Source: Glycine soja (Eukaryota; Streptophyta; Magnoliopsida; Fabales; Fabaceae). From it: DNA of 64,000 nucleotides. Under the pieces are notes generated by a model that was not told the origin of the DNA, made no database searches, and was given only the letters and a program-made list of their open reading frames with translations. A program made the translations under genes and the position numbers. The stretch lies in assembly GCF_004193775.1 (NCBI RefSeq), contig NC_041003.1:22506790-22570789 (forward strand), written 5' to 3'. Of the stretch, positions 22,270-32,425 are shown one piece after another (positions within the stretch are counted from its first letter, which is position 1; every line of letters starts with the position of its first letter).

Positions 22270-24019
22270 CCATGTATGGTGTTGCTTGTCAATGTTAGGA
22301 TTCAACAAGCGATTCTCCTCAAATTTCAGCCAGCCCGTATCAATTAGACTTCACACTTTATGCTTCGGGGTCATACAATGCTCAATGGAATGCCCCGGGG
22401 CTCCTCCATGATAAGCACACGTTGCGTTCGAGTCGTATCCTTAGAAAAATGGAGGTTGAGGAACCTTGGTTGGGGTTATGGCTACCATTGAATTATCGAG
22501 TGGATATGGGATCAAGTTTAGCATATGACAACGGAATTTGGGGTGAACCCTACAGGCTTTTTGCTGCAAAATTCCTTTTTGTTGATGTTTTTTGGTTTGT
22601 GCTAAAGGTGGTCTTCGTCATTGGAAGTGCGGTAGACAGGCTTTGTGGTTGATTTAGGGATGACCTTTGTGGATAACTGGGTGGTGGGTAAGGAGGTTTG
22701 TTATTGGCTGAGTAATGACATTGTTGGGTTGGTGGGAAACTTGGCCGTATAGGAATGGCAGTCACAGCATGAGTTTCTCCCTCTTTCTCACCCTCTTCAT
22801 TTGCCCCAGTTTTCTCAGTCGTCCTAGTAGGATGATCAAATTTGCCTCTTTTCGGACCCACATTGATCCTTTCACTGGCGAAGACCAAATCTGCAAAGCT
22901 TTGAGGGTGCGTAGCCTACCATCTTTTCATAGTAGAGTACCGATAATGTGTTTACCATCACGATTATCGTCTCCCTTTTTGCACATGTTCTGTAGTTGCA
23001 TCCTATCCGGAACCATATCAGAATAGTACTGATACTGCCTAACGAAGGCAACCATTAGGTCCTTCCAAGTATGGACTCGGGAAGGTTCCAAGTTAGTGTA
23101 CCAGGTAGCAGCTACCCCAGTAAGACTTTCTTGGAAGAAATGTATTAGCAATTCCTCATCTTTGCGTATGCCCTTATCTTCCGACAATACATCTTTGGAT
23201 GGTTCTTGGGGCAAGTAGTCCCCTTGTACTTGTCAAAGTCCAGCACCTTGAACTTGGGAGGGGTGATGATATTGGGTACTAGGAACAACTCTTCTAGGTT
23301 AGCAAAGGCATAATCTTTACCTCCTTCAATGGCCCTGAGCCTTTCCTCTTTCCCATTTCTGCCATAGCATGAGGGTTTTTAACCGCTGTGGAATGTGAGG
23401 GTTGTGGTTGTGGGTGACACTGAGGGCCCTCCAAAGTGTTTTGCAGGGGTATACCACCAACTGCTTGCCCTTCAGTGGCATATCCGAGGCAAGGCTCGAA
23501 GTCGGCTAGATTGTGGTGGGGCATTCCATGTGTCTCCTCCATGGGTCGAGAGACATGTGCATGATCAGATTGAGGTTGTTGGCTCTTAATGAGTATGGGT
23601 GTGGAGTTATTGACATCCTCATTGGGAATGTACGCCACATTGGGTGGTGTATAGTTTGGGAGGCAAGCCATATGGCGGGAAGGCGTGCTTGTTTTGAATT
23701 TGCACATCATGGGGTCATCCGTACTTCCCAAATCTTTGCCTACCATATTTGAGGTTGGATGATTCATTTGCTTGAGGCCAGATGGGAGCATCGGGTTCAC
23801 CTTAGCGACAACGCTAGTAGCGGCAACTATAACCGCATTGGCTTCCATTATCTTCTTCATGCTCATCATGGCCTCCATCATTGTGGCCATTTGCTCTTTC
23901 ATGGCCTCCATTTCGGCCTTCATCTTCTCTTGCACCTCCTCTGCTTCACCCATTACTCTAGTTCTAGCACGAGTTCGGTAAGGGCGCCGTAAAGCGTGTC
24001 CTTTTCTTTTTGATAACAA
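22270..24019 (-). pseudogene. Ogre-like gag, broken
   Basis: It begins at 24019 with a basic, then Met/Glu-rich coiled segment (GEAEEVQEKMKAEMEAMKEQ). A Pro/His-rich linker follows. The capsid-type core is near 22927-23214 (LIHFFQESLTGVAATWYTNL, then TWKDLMVAFVRQYQY). After a linker there is a CxxHGG.PGHSIEHC zinc-knuckle variant near 22385-22430. The order and motifs match gag of Ogre/Tat-type legume elements. Several frame changes separate the pieces, and it stops without running into protease or RT. This copy is a dead gag followed directly by non-pol sequence. Gag forms the particle, so mobilisation would need help from intact relatives. Confidence 0.82.
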
Positions 24020-25087
24020 TGATTAAGTTCATTTTATTTTATTTTATTTTATTTTTCAAGGAAAGAATGCAATGAGCAATGCAACCAATGAAAAGCATGG
24101 ATGTATGCGAATGATGTACAGTTGAAGTATTGCGAATTTTTACGCAGGATATGGGGTTGAATCAATTTAGATTTTCAACATGGTCCATGACATCTTTGTC
24201 AAGGTGAAACTGGAAGTAACAAGGGCATCAATAATCCTAAATATGTTTGGCAGTAGACGAAGCAGTGATGTGACTCGATTCATCTTTTGCCCCAATTTTG
24301 CAAGACGGTTACTTCCAAGGAATGGCAATTCTGATCGCCAATACTTCAACAACATTTCATAGGGATGAATGACTCGGGCATACTTTAAGCTTATGCACGG
24401 AAAATGTAATTATGAAATTGAGATGCCCGAAGAAACACCATTTCCTAGTTAACCATGCATTAGGTACCATGTTCAATTATTTTGTTTTGTTGTTGTGTGT
24501 TTTTGTTTTTTTTTTTTAGAAATGGGTTTATGATCCCAACATGGTTGGCTCATGGTGCCTAACACATGCAACTAAGAATGTAGTGTGAAGTTTCACGCTT
24601 CCCCTTTTTTGTTTTTGTTTTGTAGAGGAAAACGCAAGGATGAGCAAACATGAAAACAAATGGTATGCAATTTTGCAGATCAAAAAGTTTGTTGAACGCA
24701 TATCCATGATGATGCCATGACTCATGCAAAATGTGAGGCTGTAATATGATAACAGACAAATGCAGGAACGATATGTTCATTATGATGCCATGAAGAGATG
24801 TTTATGCGATGCATGATATGAATGCATTTACGGACACGAGAGCCCGAAAAATTATCTCTTCTTACTTGCGCATTTGGGGGCGCAGTGCCCTATGTGTACA
24901 GTTAAGAAGGTGATATGGACCTTCCGGCTTCCCGTGACAAAGGATGAGACCAACATACAATGCATGCTAGAGATAAAATGCGGGAGTGACTTGATTCGCA
25001 CTGATTTTTGGAGTAACAACGTGGGATAAACTCATTTTATTCAAAAAGTTATAACTAGTCAAGATCTGAGCGACAATACAAAACTTC
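24020..25087. other. Spacer between ORF1 and gag
   Basis: No recognised domain. AT-rich, with a short (ATTTT)n run near 24031-24056. Probably the untranslated joint between ORF1 and gag in the sense direction. Confidence 0.5.
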
Positions 25088-26959
25088 CTAGCGGTTTCTA
25101 ATCATATGGTCCATTAAGTCTATCATATGCTGACAATAGCTGAGAAGTCCATGGATCTCCTCGGGGGCGGAGTAGGTGTCCGCCATTGCTTTGGCCTTGG
25201 CTAGCAATCGAGGAAGTTCTTGACTCCTGTTCAAAGTAAGAGCAAATTGGTCCATCCACATTGTTGCCTCTTGGTGCAATGAATCAATTACCCTTTCCCT
25301 TGCTTCCCTTTCTGCTGATATCTTGGCGTACTCATCCTCTAGCCTTTGCTCGTGAGTCGCTGCTAGATTTAGCTTCTCTTTGCACTCATCGATGATGGCC
25401 CACATATTCCCTTCAGTCTCGCTTAACTGTTGGGACAAATTTCTTTTCGACCTAAGGCAAGCCTTTAGCTCATCCTTCAAGATCATGCCTTTGACCCGTG
25501 ATGATTCCTTTCACCTCTTCGGAGCATGAGCTCACTATTGCTGCCCTATAAAGCCCCTCAAAACTTTGTTTTGGTCGTGTTCTTCCTTTCGGGCCTTCAT
25601 GGTTTCTCGTTCCAAGGCTTCAGCGGTGGCCATATTGACGTCCCTTAGTTCATCATACTCTCTTCAGACTTTGATGGCTATGGACTTGAACTTCTCTTTG
25701 ACTACCCGGGCTCTTTCAAGCTCTGCCTTTAGGGCTTGTACCTCATCACTTTCTTCCGAAGCTTTAACCTCATCGTCTCTCACAGTCTTTAGATTTGGGA
25801 GCCAATCCAATCCTTGTGTTCGGACTCTCAGCCACTTATGATAGCCGCCGATGATCCCATTACTGCTTCGCCTAAGCTCTCTGTCCTTTCTTCACACCGC
25901 ATCACATGCCTTGCGAACTCCTTGGAGTACCTTTGCATTGGGGTCACTGAAACCCCGTGTAATGAAAGGCGTGATGCTTTCGTCTAATGGCGCTCCTCTC
26001 ATGGGGTAGCCAAGCTGTCTTATGGCGAGGACAGGATTATAATTTATACAACCCCTTGTTCCCATTAAGGGAACATTTGGAAATCCTTCGCATGAAGATA
26101 GAATCCTGATTCTTCCTTCCTTCTAGCGAGGGAACCAATTAACAGACGCCCCTCTATGCTAGCCAAGAGTTGTTCCCAATTCGTCTTTCTTTTTTCAACG
26201 CACGAGCGGTGACCTTGTAGCGGATAGACGGGCCTACCTTCTTGGAGAAAAAGGTGCAAAACCAGCCACACATAGTGAGCCGGTGAACAACAAACAATTC
26301 TTGCGCCGCTCTTTACACATCTCTGGTCGAACGTGTCATGCATGGCCAAAATGGCGACGACCGGGCTTTCCTTGCCATGATGAAAGGCGAGGAAAGCGTC
26401 AATCGCTGCTAGGTCCACTAACCCTTCCATATTTGGAAAGAGGACACCTCCAACGATCAAAAGCGCCAAGATGTCAATAAAAGAAGCCCATTCGCCTTGA
26501 TTTTGCCAAGGCCTTTGCCCTTTCCTCCAAACACTTCCTTGGTACTCCGACTACTCCATTTCTGTTTTGCTTTACACGGTCCAACTCTTGTGCTGAGATT
26601 TTCACTACCTTGGCAACTCTTGTCGTGGAGGGATAGAACCCAGAGAAAAGATATGGCTTCCTTCCTCCTAGTGGGCATCCCAGGATTTCTTCAAACTCTT
26701 TCACAGTCGGCACTAGCTGGAAGTCCTCAAATGTGAAGCACCTTAGGGGCTGGTCATAATACTGGGAAAGGGATGCAATCGGTTCCATGGAGACTTCTAC
26801 CCTAGCTAGGTCCCAAATCTTACCATAGGCTTTGCGGAACGCTTGCCGTTGAAGTTGACTCATTAATTGCCCCAACTCTCGTAAACTAGTGACCTCTAAG
26901 CTCTTGATTTTGACTTGATAGAACCTCTTTTTAAGCGAAGGCTTTCGACTTGATCCCAT
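25088..26959 (-). pseudogene. ORF1 upstream of gag, DUF7745-like with coiled-coil tail
   Basis: It starts at 26959 (MGSSRKPSLKKRFYQVKIKS). The N-terminal half matches the plant retroelement domain called DUF7745: YDQPLRCFTFEDFQL, VKEFEEILGCPLG, then after a frameshift near 26470 ALLIVGGVLFPNMEGLVDLA and GARIVCCSPAHYVWL. The C-terminal part (25088-25486, plus degraded sequence to about 25850) is a Glu/Lys/Leu-rich coiled coil. An extra ORF in front of gag is a known trait of Ogre elements; its role is unknown. Stops and frameshifts make this copy a pseudogene. Confidence 0.75.
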
Positions 26960-27802
26960 GTTTTACTAAAGTGAAATAAAATCTAGTGCGAATCAAAACT
27001 CCGACATCTATCATGGGTGGAATGGATGAATGCATGAAGAAATGCATATGACACAGATGCAATTTACGAATACAGGAGCCCGAGAAACTGTCTCCTTCTT
27101 AGATACAACGTCTAAGGGTAGAAAAGTGCCCCAACGTATGTATTTAAAATGGTGACACAGACCCTTCGTTGGTTTGTTTACAGAGGGGATCAAGACAGAA
27201 CCCATGTGCGATGCATATGCGAAAGGCGCAACACGGGAATGTACATAGTATGACAATACTCACTCAATATAAGCAAAAGGGTATATGACACTTATGCATG
27301 GCAGTGGGAAAAATGGCACGCAGCGTGTTTGCTCTGTGCCCCTATTTAAGGGACCTATAAGGGAGAGAGCTAACTAGGCTTTTAGTAATAACCCCCAAGG
27401 TAGTCATATCTCTCTTGATGGTTTCTAGAGGTATCATCCCCTTCGAAGAACATACTGCAGCAGTAGGGACTACTAGCAACAATATGTTTTCAAAGAGAAA
27501 AACTCTAGATGAGGGTTCACTGTAATCAAGTAACTCGGAGACCTAGCATGATCACGGATTCACCTCCACTCCTTATGTTCCCACGAACCCGGGTATAGGG
27601 CCCTTTTTCAACTCACCGTGTGTGAAAATAGTGTTAGTGTTTGTGTGCATCAAATGAATAAATATTTACCTCAAGCATACAAAAAATGCACTAAAAGCAT
27701 CAAAGAGTTATATATACAAGAACATAATGAAGGAAAGCCAACAAAGGAGTAAGTCATGGTAAAACATTGCACAAGATTAAATGGCCTAACTCTCTAAAAA
27801 CA
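26960..27802. other. 5' leader of Ogre-like element
   Basis: No long frame. Lies between the PBS and ORF1 in the sense direction and is the likely untranslated or packaging region. Confidence 0.55.
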
Positions 27803-27821
27803 GTCCCCAGTGGAGTCGCCA
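27803..27821 (-). promoter_or_regulatory. tRNA primer-binding site
   Basis: Minus strand TGGCGACTCCACTGGGGAC, two bases inside the LTR edge. This is the type used by Ogre-lineage elements (tRNA-Arg). It fixes the minus orientation. Confidence 0.85.
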
Positions 27822-27823
27822 AC

Positions 27824-30016
27824 TGTCGCAACCTACCCTACGGCGGGAGGGCGACGCGAGACTCGCGGGATGCGTGTTCCACGAAAGGAATACGCGCGGA
27901 GTCGCCACCAACGTTTATTTGAGGAAAACGTCGGAAAAACCGGAAAAGACACGATCTACGAACTTTTAAGTGAAAGGTTCGGGAGTTGTATTTACGCACG
28001 GGGAAGGTATTAGCACCCCACACGTCCATCACAAGGGACGACAGCCTTTAATCGAATGTGCAAACATGACTTTGATTTTTACGTTCCCTTTACGTTCTTA
28101 TATCTTTTATGCCTTTTTTATATTTTTCTCTTTTTGTGGTCGACAAGGGTGTTTTCCCTTTGCTCCTACGTATTCCTCAATTGTGATGAGGAAATCAGAC
28201 CTACGTAGTTCTTTCGGAACAAAGTGTTTGGTTAAGTTGTTTTTTATCTTTTTGCAAGATATATTTTGATTGAACAAAAGGTCATTTAAGGTGTTGGACC
28301 ATTAAACGGTCTTTTAATTTTGAAAGGAGAGAAACGTTAAGGCGTTGGACCATTAACGATCTCTTGTTTTTTGAAAGGAGAGAAACGTTAAGGCACTTGG
28401 ACCATTAACGATCTCTCGGGGTGGTCGACAAAAGCGGGGCTTTTGCTCCTACGTATCCTCAATTGCGATGAGGAAATCAGACCTACGTAGTTCTTGCAAA
28501 AGCGGTAAAGTTACATGTTGATTTTATGCTTTTGAACGGTCCATGTTAACCCATAAAAGCAAAGAGGACCGTTTAAGGCGTCGGACCTTAAAACGGTTTT
28601 TAGTGATTTTTCGGACAAAACTTGATTTGTGAGTTGATTTTAGTCTTAGTTTCACTTTGGTTATTAATAAATTCATTCAAAGAAATTTCCAAAGAAAAAC
28701 GTCCGATCGATTTTTTTGATTATTTCATTCAAAGATATTTTGATTATTTTATTATTATTTTTCAAGATATTTCTATTATTTTATTATTATTTTACTTTTT
28801 TTGGTTTAACCGAGGTTATAGCGTGAACGATCGGTTACATTTTGTTTCAAAAGTGATTAAAGGAAACTATAACACAAATGATCGGTTGAAAATCATTTTA
28901 TCATTTATTAGGTGAGAAAACGACTTAAATAAACGGTAAAAGCGCGTTAAAGACGGAAGAAAAGAAATTGAAAATGAACGAAATAAAGATGAAAGCTTAA
29001 AAAAAAAAAACAAGAAATAAATTGAAAGTCTCGGATTCAAAAACTTACCCGTTGAAGAACGAAGAACGGATGAAGAACGGTGAAGAACGGACGAAAACCT
29101 TCACGGATTTGCTTACGGAAACATCTCGGAAGCGCTACGGAAGCACCTCGGCTTGGATTTTCTTCACGGAAACAATTTTTTTCACCCAAAATAGCTGAAA
29201 TACATAGTCAGGGGGCTCAGGGATCCTTAGAACAGCCCCCTTCAGCCTATTTATAGGAAAAAGGGGAGGAGGTTGCCGCCCAGCTCGCCCAGGCGAGCTG
29301 GGTTGCTTCCTCCAGAAGCAATTCAGCTTCAAAAAATCATTCTGGAAGGCCCAATCCAAAATTTCGAAATTGATATTTGCACCCCCCCAATTTTGATAAG
29401 TTCACCCCCTTCTTTCGTAATTTACGTAAAAGTTACGGAAGCATATAGGACTTGATTTTCTTCTTTTTTTCTCTTCCCTCTCACCCGTATTAAGTTAAAT
29501 ATGCTTATTTAGGGTTATGGGAATTTTACGGAAGCATTACGAGTGTCCCGGAATCCCATTTTTCAACAAAACGGGGGGTGTGGTGGCCACCTAGCTCTAG
29601 GTTACTTCAACCTTAGCCCAGATTCGAAAATTACTATTTGCACCCCCATTTTACTAAATACACCCCCTTTCCCTTTTTTTGTGGTGATTTTTTTCGTAAC
29701 GTTACGAAAATTTACGAATTTCGTAACGATACTTGTTTTCTTTCCGTAATATTACGGAACATTGCGGATTACATAATCATCCCTTTTTTGACTTACGGAA
29801 TGTTACGGAACCTCACGAATTGTACAACGATGCTTCCTTTTGATTTCCGGTGTGTCACAGAACCTTACGGATTGTGCATCAATACTTTCTTTCGGTTTCT
29901 GGCACATCACGGAACTTCAAAAATTGCCTAATGATGGGTGCCAAGCACCTCAAAATGACCAAATACAAGTTGCATGCCACCAAGCAAAGGTCCCCAGACG
30001 AAATTAGGGTATGACA
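27824..30016 (-). repeat. Ogre-like 5' LTR (right copy)
   Basis: 2193 bp, TGTCGCAACC...GGGTATGACA on the plus strand. Shorter than its partner partly because the palindrome at 14742-14765 is here reduced to CCTAGCTCTAGG near 29590-29601. Two CTACGTA modules at about 28136 and 28421. Confidence 0.93.
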
Positions 30017-30021
30017 GGACC

Positions 30022-30233
30022 AAACTTAGGTAAACATAAATGTGTAAAGTCAAAAACTTTCAATTTTCTAGTCTGATATTAGTGACTAGGACCAAAACTT
30101 GGTAAACAAAAATATGTAAAGACTAAAACTTATCATTTTCTAGTATCTAGACTAAAACTTAAAATTAAAATAACTATACAGACTAAGTAAATAATTTAAC
30201 TAAAAATGGAAATGCTAATAAGGAATTAATTAC
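30022..30233. other. Intron remnant of captured sulfate transporter
   Basis: AT-rich, with degenerate repeats of a block like GGACCAAACTTAGGTAAA (30017, about 30088; also 7027). No exon. Confidence 0.4.
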
Positions 30234-30601
30234 CTTAGAATTCCAAGAGCGGCTTGAAAGATCCCAACAAAGAATGTTGAAGTTAAACCTAATTGAAGAA
30301 AAAGATGAGGTTGTTCATTGGGAGACACTTCCTCTGTGAGCATGGATCCCAGCACTAGGGAAGCAATAGAAACAGGTCCTACTGCAAGATCCATTGAGCT
30401 TCCAAGAACAACATACACAGGGGGGGAGCAAAACTAGAATCTGAAATATGTACCAAAGAAAATTATAAGAATAGCACTAGATATAGCATGTGTTCTGATT
30501 TGTAAAACAAAATAAGCACATAGGCCACATTGTTGGCAAAATCAACATACTCAGAGTCCTAGAATTGCAGAAAGATTTGCAAGGTTAGCATAACTGATTC
30601 C
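30234..30601 (-). pseudogene. Captured sulfate transporter exons A and B
   Basis: Exon A (about 30553-30601), after CATTCAG, encodes GISYANLANLSAILGL, the first SULTR signature region. Exon B (30234-30440), after TTTCAG and ending AAG|GTAATT, encodes VYVVLGSSMDLAVGPVSIAS, then LVLGSM and LFLQLGLTSTFF. These are consecutive transmembrane segments of the SULTR family, most like the group-3 type. A small indel at the start of exon B disturbs the frame, and the donor after exon A looks damaged (GAGTAT). The gene continues, on the minus strand, at 12524-12677 beyond the nested Ogre-like element. The STAS domain and other exons were not seen. Confidence 0.87.
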
Positions 30602-31390
30602 CTGAATGACAAGATACACAATTGAAGAAGAAAACCAAGTGGAGAGGACATTAATAATTTTTCTTGTCTAAGAAACAACTTGAACCTGAGGCAAGATTTT
30701 GAATTGTAGGTGTTTTTTTTTTCAGCAAACACAAACATCTAGTAATATAAATGTACTTCGGGATCTAAATAGTGGTCATCCCACTACTGCTATCCCACTA
30801 TAGCATTTTTGGAGTCATGTAATCAAGCCATGTAAAAGAAATTAAAATGGCTTTAACTCTTAAGAGTACAGTCAAAAAAATCAAAATAATTCTTGTGCTC
30901 ACTCTATACATTGTTTAGCACACTTTCACTTCATATATTCCAATCAGCATATACACAAACTATAACTACCCAAAGGCATATGCACTACATTGACCTAAAT
31001 AATTTGGGACAATGAAGAATTATCCAACGTGTTGGCCAGGGGTCAAAGGCATGTGCACTACAAAGATTTATATATAATTTAGCAGAGGAGATAATTTAAT
31101 TACGCAGATTGCAGAGCAATTTTCTTAATTTATCCTTCATGGTGGCTTGTACTCAAATAAGATAACCCAAATTGGAAATGCAACAAAAATCCCTTTCTTA
31201 AGCAATAAAAAAAATTAAAATCAATTAGAGGAGCAACATGAGATGCATGAAAGAGAAATCCAATCCCGTATCCAGAATTTGGATAGAGGAATTTTATTAA
31301 TATTATTAGGGATTTAAGGGTGATTGAGTTCGGTAAGAGATCATGTCACTCACATGATAGAGTACAAAATACACTTAGGTTATCATATGA
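30602..31390. other. CACTA interior between captured genes
   Basis: AT-rich, no recognised exon. The part nearest 31390 is presumably the 3' untranslated region of the MAPR fragment. Confidence 0.4.
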
Positions 31391-31670
31391 TTAATTGAGA
31401 ACACGAGCAACCACAGGGTACTTAGCTTGGAATTTGTTCTCCCAGTCGTTGAGAACACCGATCTCCTTGTCAGAGAGGTCGTCGAGGGAGGGGGAGATGT
31501 CATCGTCGTTCTTGCTCATCTTCGCCAGGGCTCTGCTGGCGTCTTTGACGGCAAACATGGCGTAGGGGCCGCTGGGGCCGTAAAAGGATTTTCCAGTGCT
31601 GACGTCGTAGACGCGACCCACTCCCTTCTGGTCATTGAACCACTTCACCTTCCTCGTTACCCTCTGCTTC
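31391..31670 (-). pseudogene. Cold-shock-domain / MAPR steroid-binding chimera
   Basis: Minus-strand frame ending at the stop at 31391. The first part, VTRKVKWFNDQKGVG, matches the beginning of a plant cold-shock domain (KVKWFNDQKGFGFI). The frame passes without a break into GRVYDVSTGKSFYGPSGPYA, MFAVKDASRALAKMSKND and KFQAKYPVVARVLN, which match the cytochrome-b5-like heme/steroid-binding domain of small membrane-associated progesterone-receptor-type (MAPR) proteins and end where they end. About 75 MAPR codons are intact. The MAPR N-terminus is replaced. No ATG lies in frame upstream (a stop occurs about 100 bases up), so translation is uncertain. It is the captured unit nearest the right CACTA end. 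Confidence 0.8.
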
Positions 31671-32094
31671 TCACTCTCACGACACAGCTGGCAACCACGG
31701 CGGGATAGCCTACGGCACGACGGTACTACAACAACATTGATGCGGCACAGGGGATGTCAGCTTCGAGGTCCTTCGAGTTCTGAGCTTCGCGGCGTCGCGC
31801 GCAGATGCATGCGAAAACCTAATCAAAAAAGCTTTATATTTTTTAAAAAATGACGCGACCCACTCCCTTCTGGTCATTGAACCACTTCACCTTCCTCGTT
31901 ACCCTCTGCTTCTCACTCTCACGACACAGCTGGCAACCACGGTGGGGTAGCCTACGGCACGGCGGTACTACAACAACATTGATGCGGCACAGGGGATGTC
32001 AGCTTCGAGGTCCTTCGAGTTCTAAGCTTCGCGGCGTCGTGCGCAGATGCATGCGAAAACCTAATCAAAAAAGCTTTATATTTTTTAAAAAATG
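31611..32094. repeat. 242-bp direct tandem duplication
   Basis: 31611-31852 and 31853-32094 are almost identical, each starting ACGCGACCCACTCCC. The unit spans the start of the cold-shock part, its upstream leader and an A/T-rich edge. It lies just inside the CACTA right end and so doubles the presumed 5' region of the chimera. Confidence 0.95.
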
Positions 32095-32272
32095 AACAAA
32101 GGCGGTTTTCTATTTACACCCGTTGTAGAAATAAGTCCTACAAAGACGGGTCTCGAAGACCGTCGTAATTATCTTACCACTATTTACAAAAATGTCACTG
32201 AGGGACATTCTAAGGCGGTTCCTGGAAACTGCCTTAGAATGTGCGTCCTAAAAACAGCTTTTTTTAGTAGTG
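32095..32272. repeat. CACTA right subterminal region and terminus
   Basis: Contains a strong inverted repeat ACATTCTAAGGC...GCCTTAGAATGT (about 32204-32242), an AAGACGGGTCTCGAAGACCG motif, and the terminal inverted CACTACTAAAAAA. Its subterminal repeats differ in sequence from those at the left end. Confidence 0.85.
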
Positions 32273-32275
32273 GCC
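32273..32275. repeat. Right 3-bp target-site duplication of CACTA (GCC)
   Basis: GCC immediately after the terminal AGTAGTG; matches 2441-2443. Confidence 0.9.
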
Positions 32276-32425
32276 ATGTCCTATCTGGTTGCATCATGCA
32301 AAGTAAGAATCTGAGTGTCTCACTAGAGAGATCTCAACACCTTTAGGGTACCACAAGTCGACATGTAAGGTTCCTCTAAGATACTTCATAGCTCTCTTAA
32401 CTACTAAGAAATTAGACTCTTTAGG
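32276..32425 (-). pseudogene. Ty1/copia RT/RNase H fragment, upstream half
   Basis: Minus translation gives VKRAMKYLRGTLHVDLWYPK, then HSDSYFA, the connection between RT and the first RNase H aspartate of copia polyproteins. It continues across the CACTA insertion into 2443-2075. Truncated at about 32425. Confidence 0.75.

Larger units (their letters stand above)
12954..30016 (-). mobile_element. Ogre-like Ty3/gypsy element without pol, 17 kb
   Basis: LTRs of about 2.2 kb at 12954-15187 and 27824-30016 with a 5-bp duplication GGACC (12949-12953, 30017-30021). Orientation is minus. The primer-binding site TGGCGACTCCACTGGGGAC (27803-27821) follows the right-hand LTR, and a purine tract lies next to the left-hand LTR. 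Order in the sense direction: 5' LTR, PBS, ORF1 (DUF7745-like), gag, hairpin array, plant-transposon-domain remnant, long 3' region with tandem arrays, 3' LTR. The tRNA-Arg-type PBS, large LTRs, an ORF before gag and arrays before the 3' LTR fit the Ogre/Tat lineage. No protease, RT, RNase H or integrase was found, so the element would depend on a helper. Confidence 0.88.
2444..32272. mobile_element. CACTA (En/Spm-type) transposon with captured genes and nested insertions
   Basis: The left end at 2444 reads CACTACTAGAAAA. The right end, on the opposite strand from 32272, reads CACTACTAAAAAA. The flanking 3-bp duplication is GCC (2441-2443 and 32273-32275), as expected for this superfamily. 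Outside it a copia RNase H continues across the gap, which confirms the insertion. Subtracting the chromovirus (7066-12214) and the Ogre-like element (12954-30016), each with its TSD, leaves about 7.6 kb. No TNP2/TNPD-like transposase was recognised, so the element is probably non-autonomous. The interior carries minus-strand pieces of cold-shock/MAPR, sulfate transporter, ribosomal L1, PCF11-like and E2F genes, with introns. Gene-capturing CACTA elements are known in soybean (Tgm-Express1). Whether this copy has been described I cannot tell. Confidence 0.9.
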
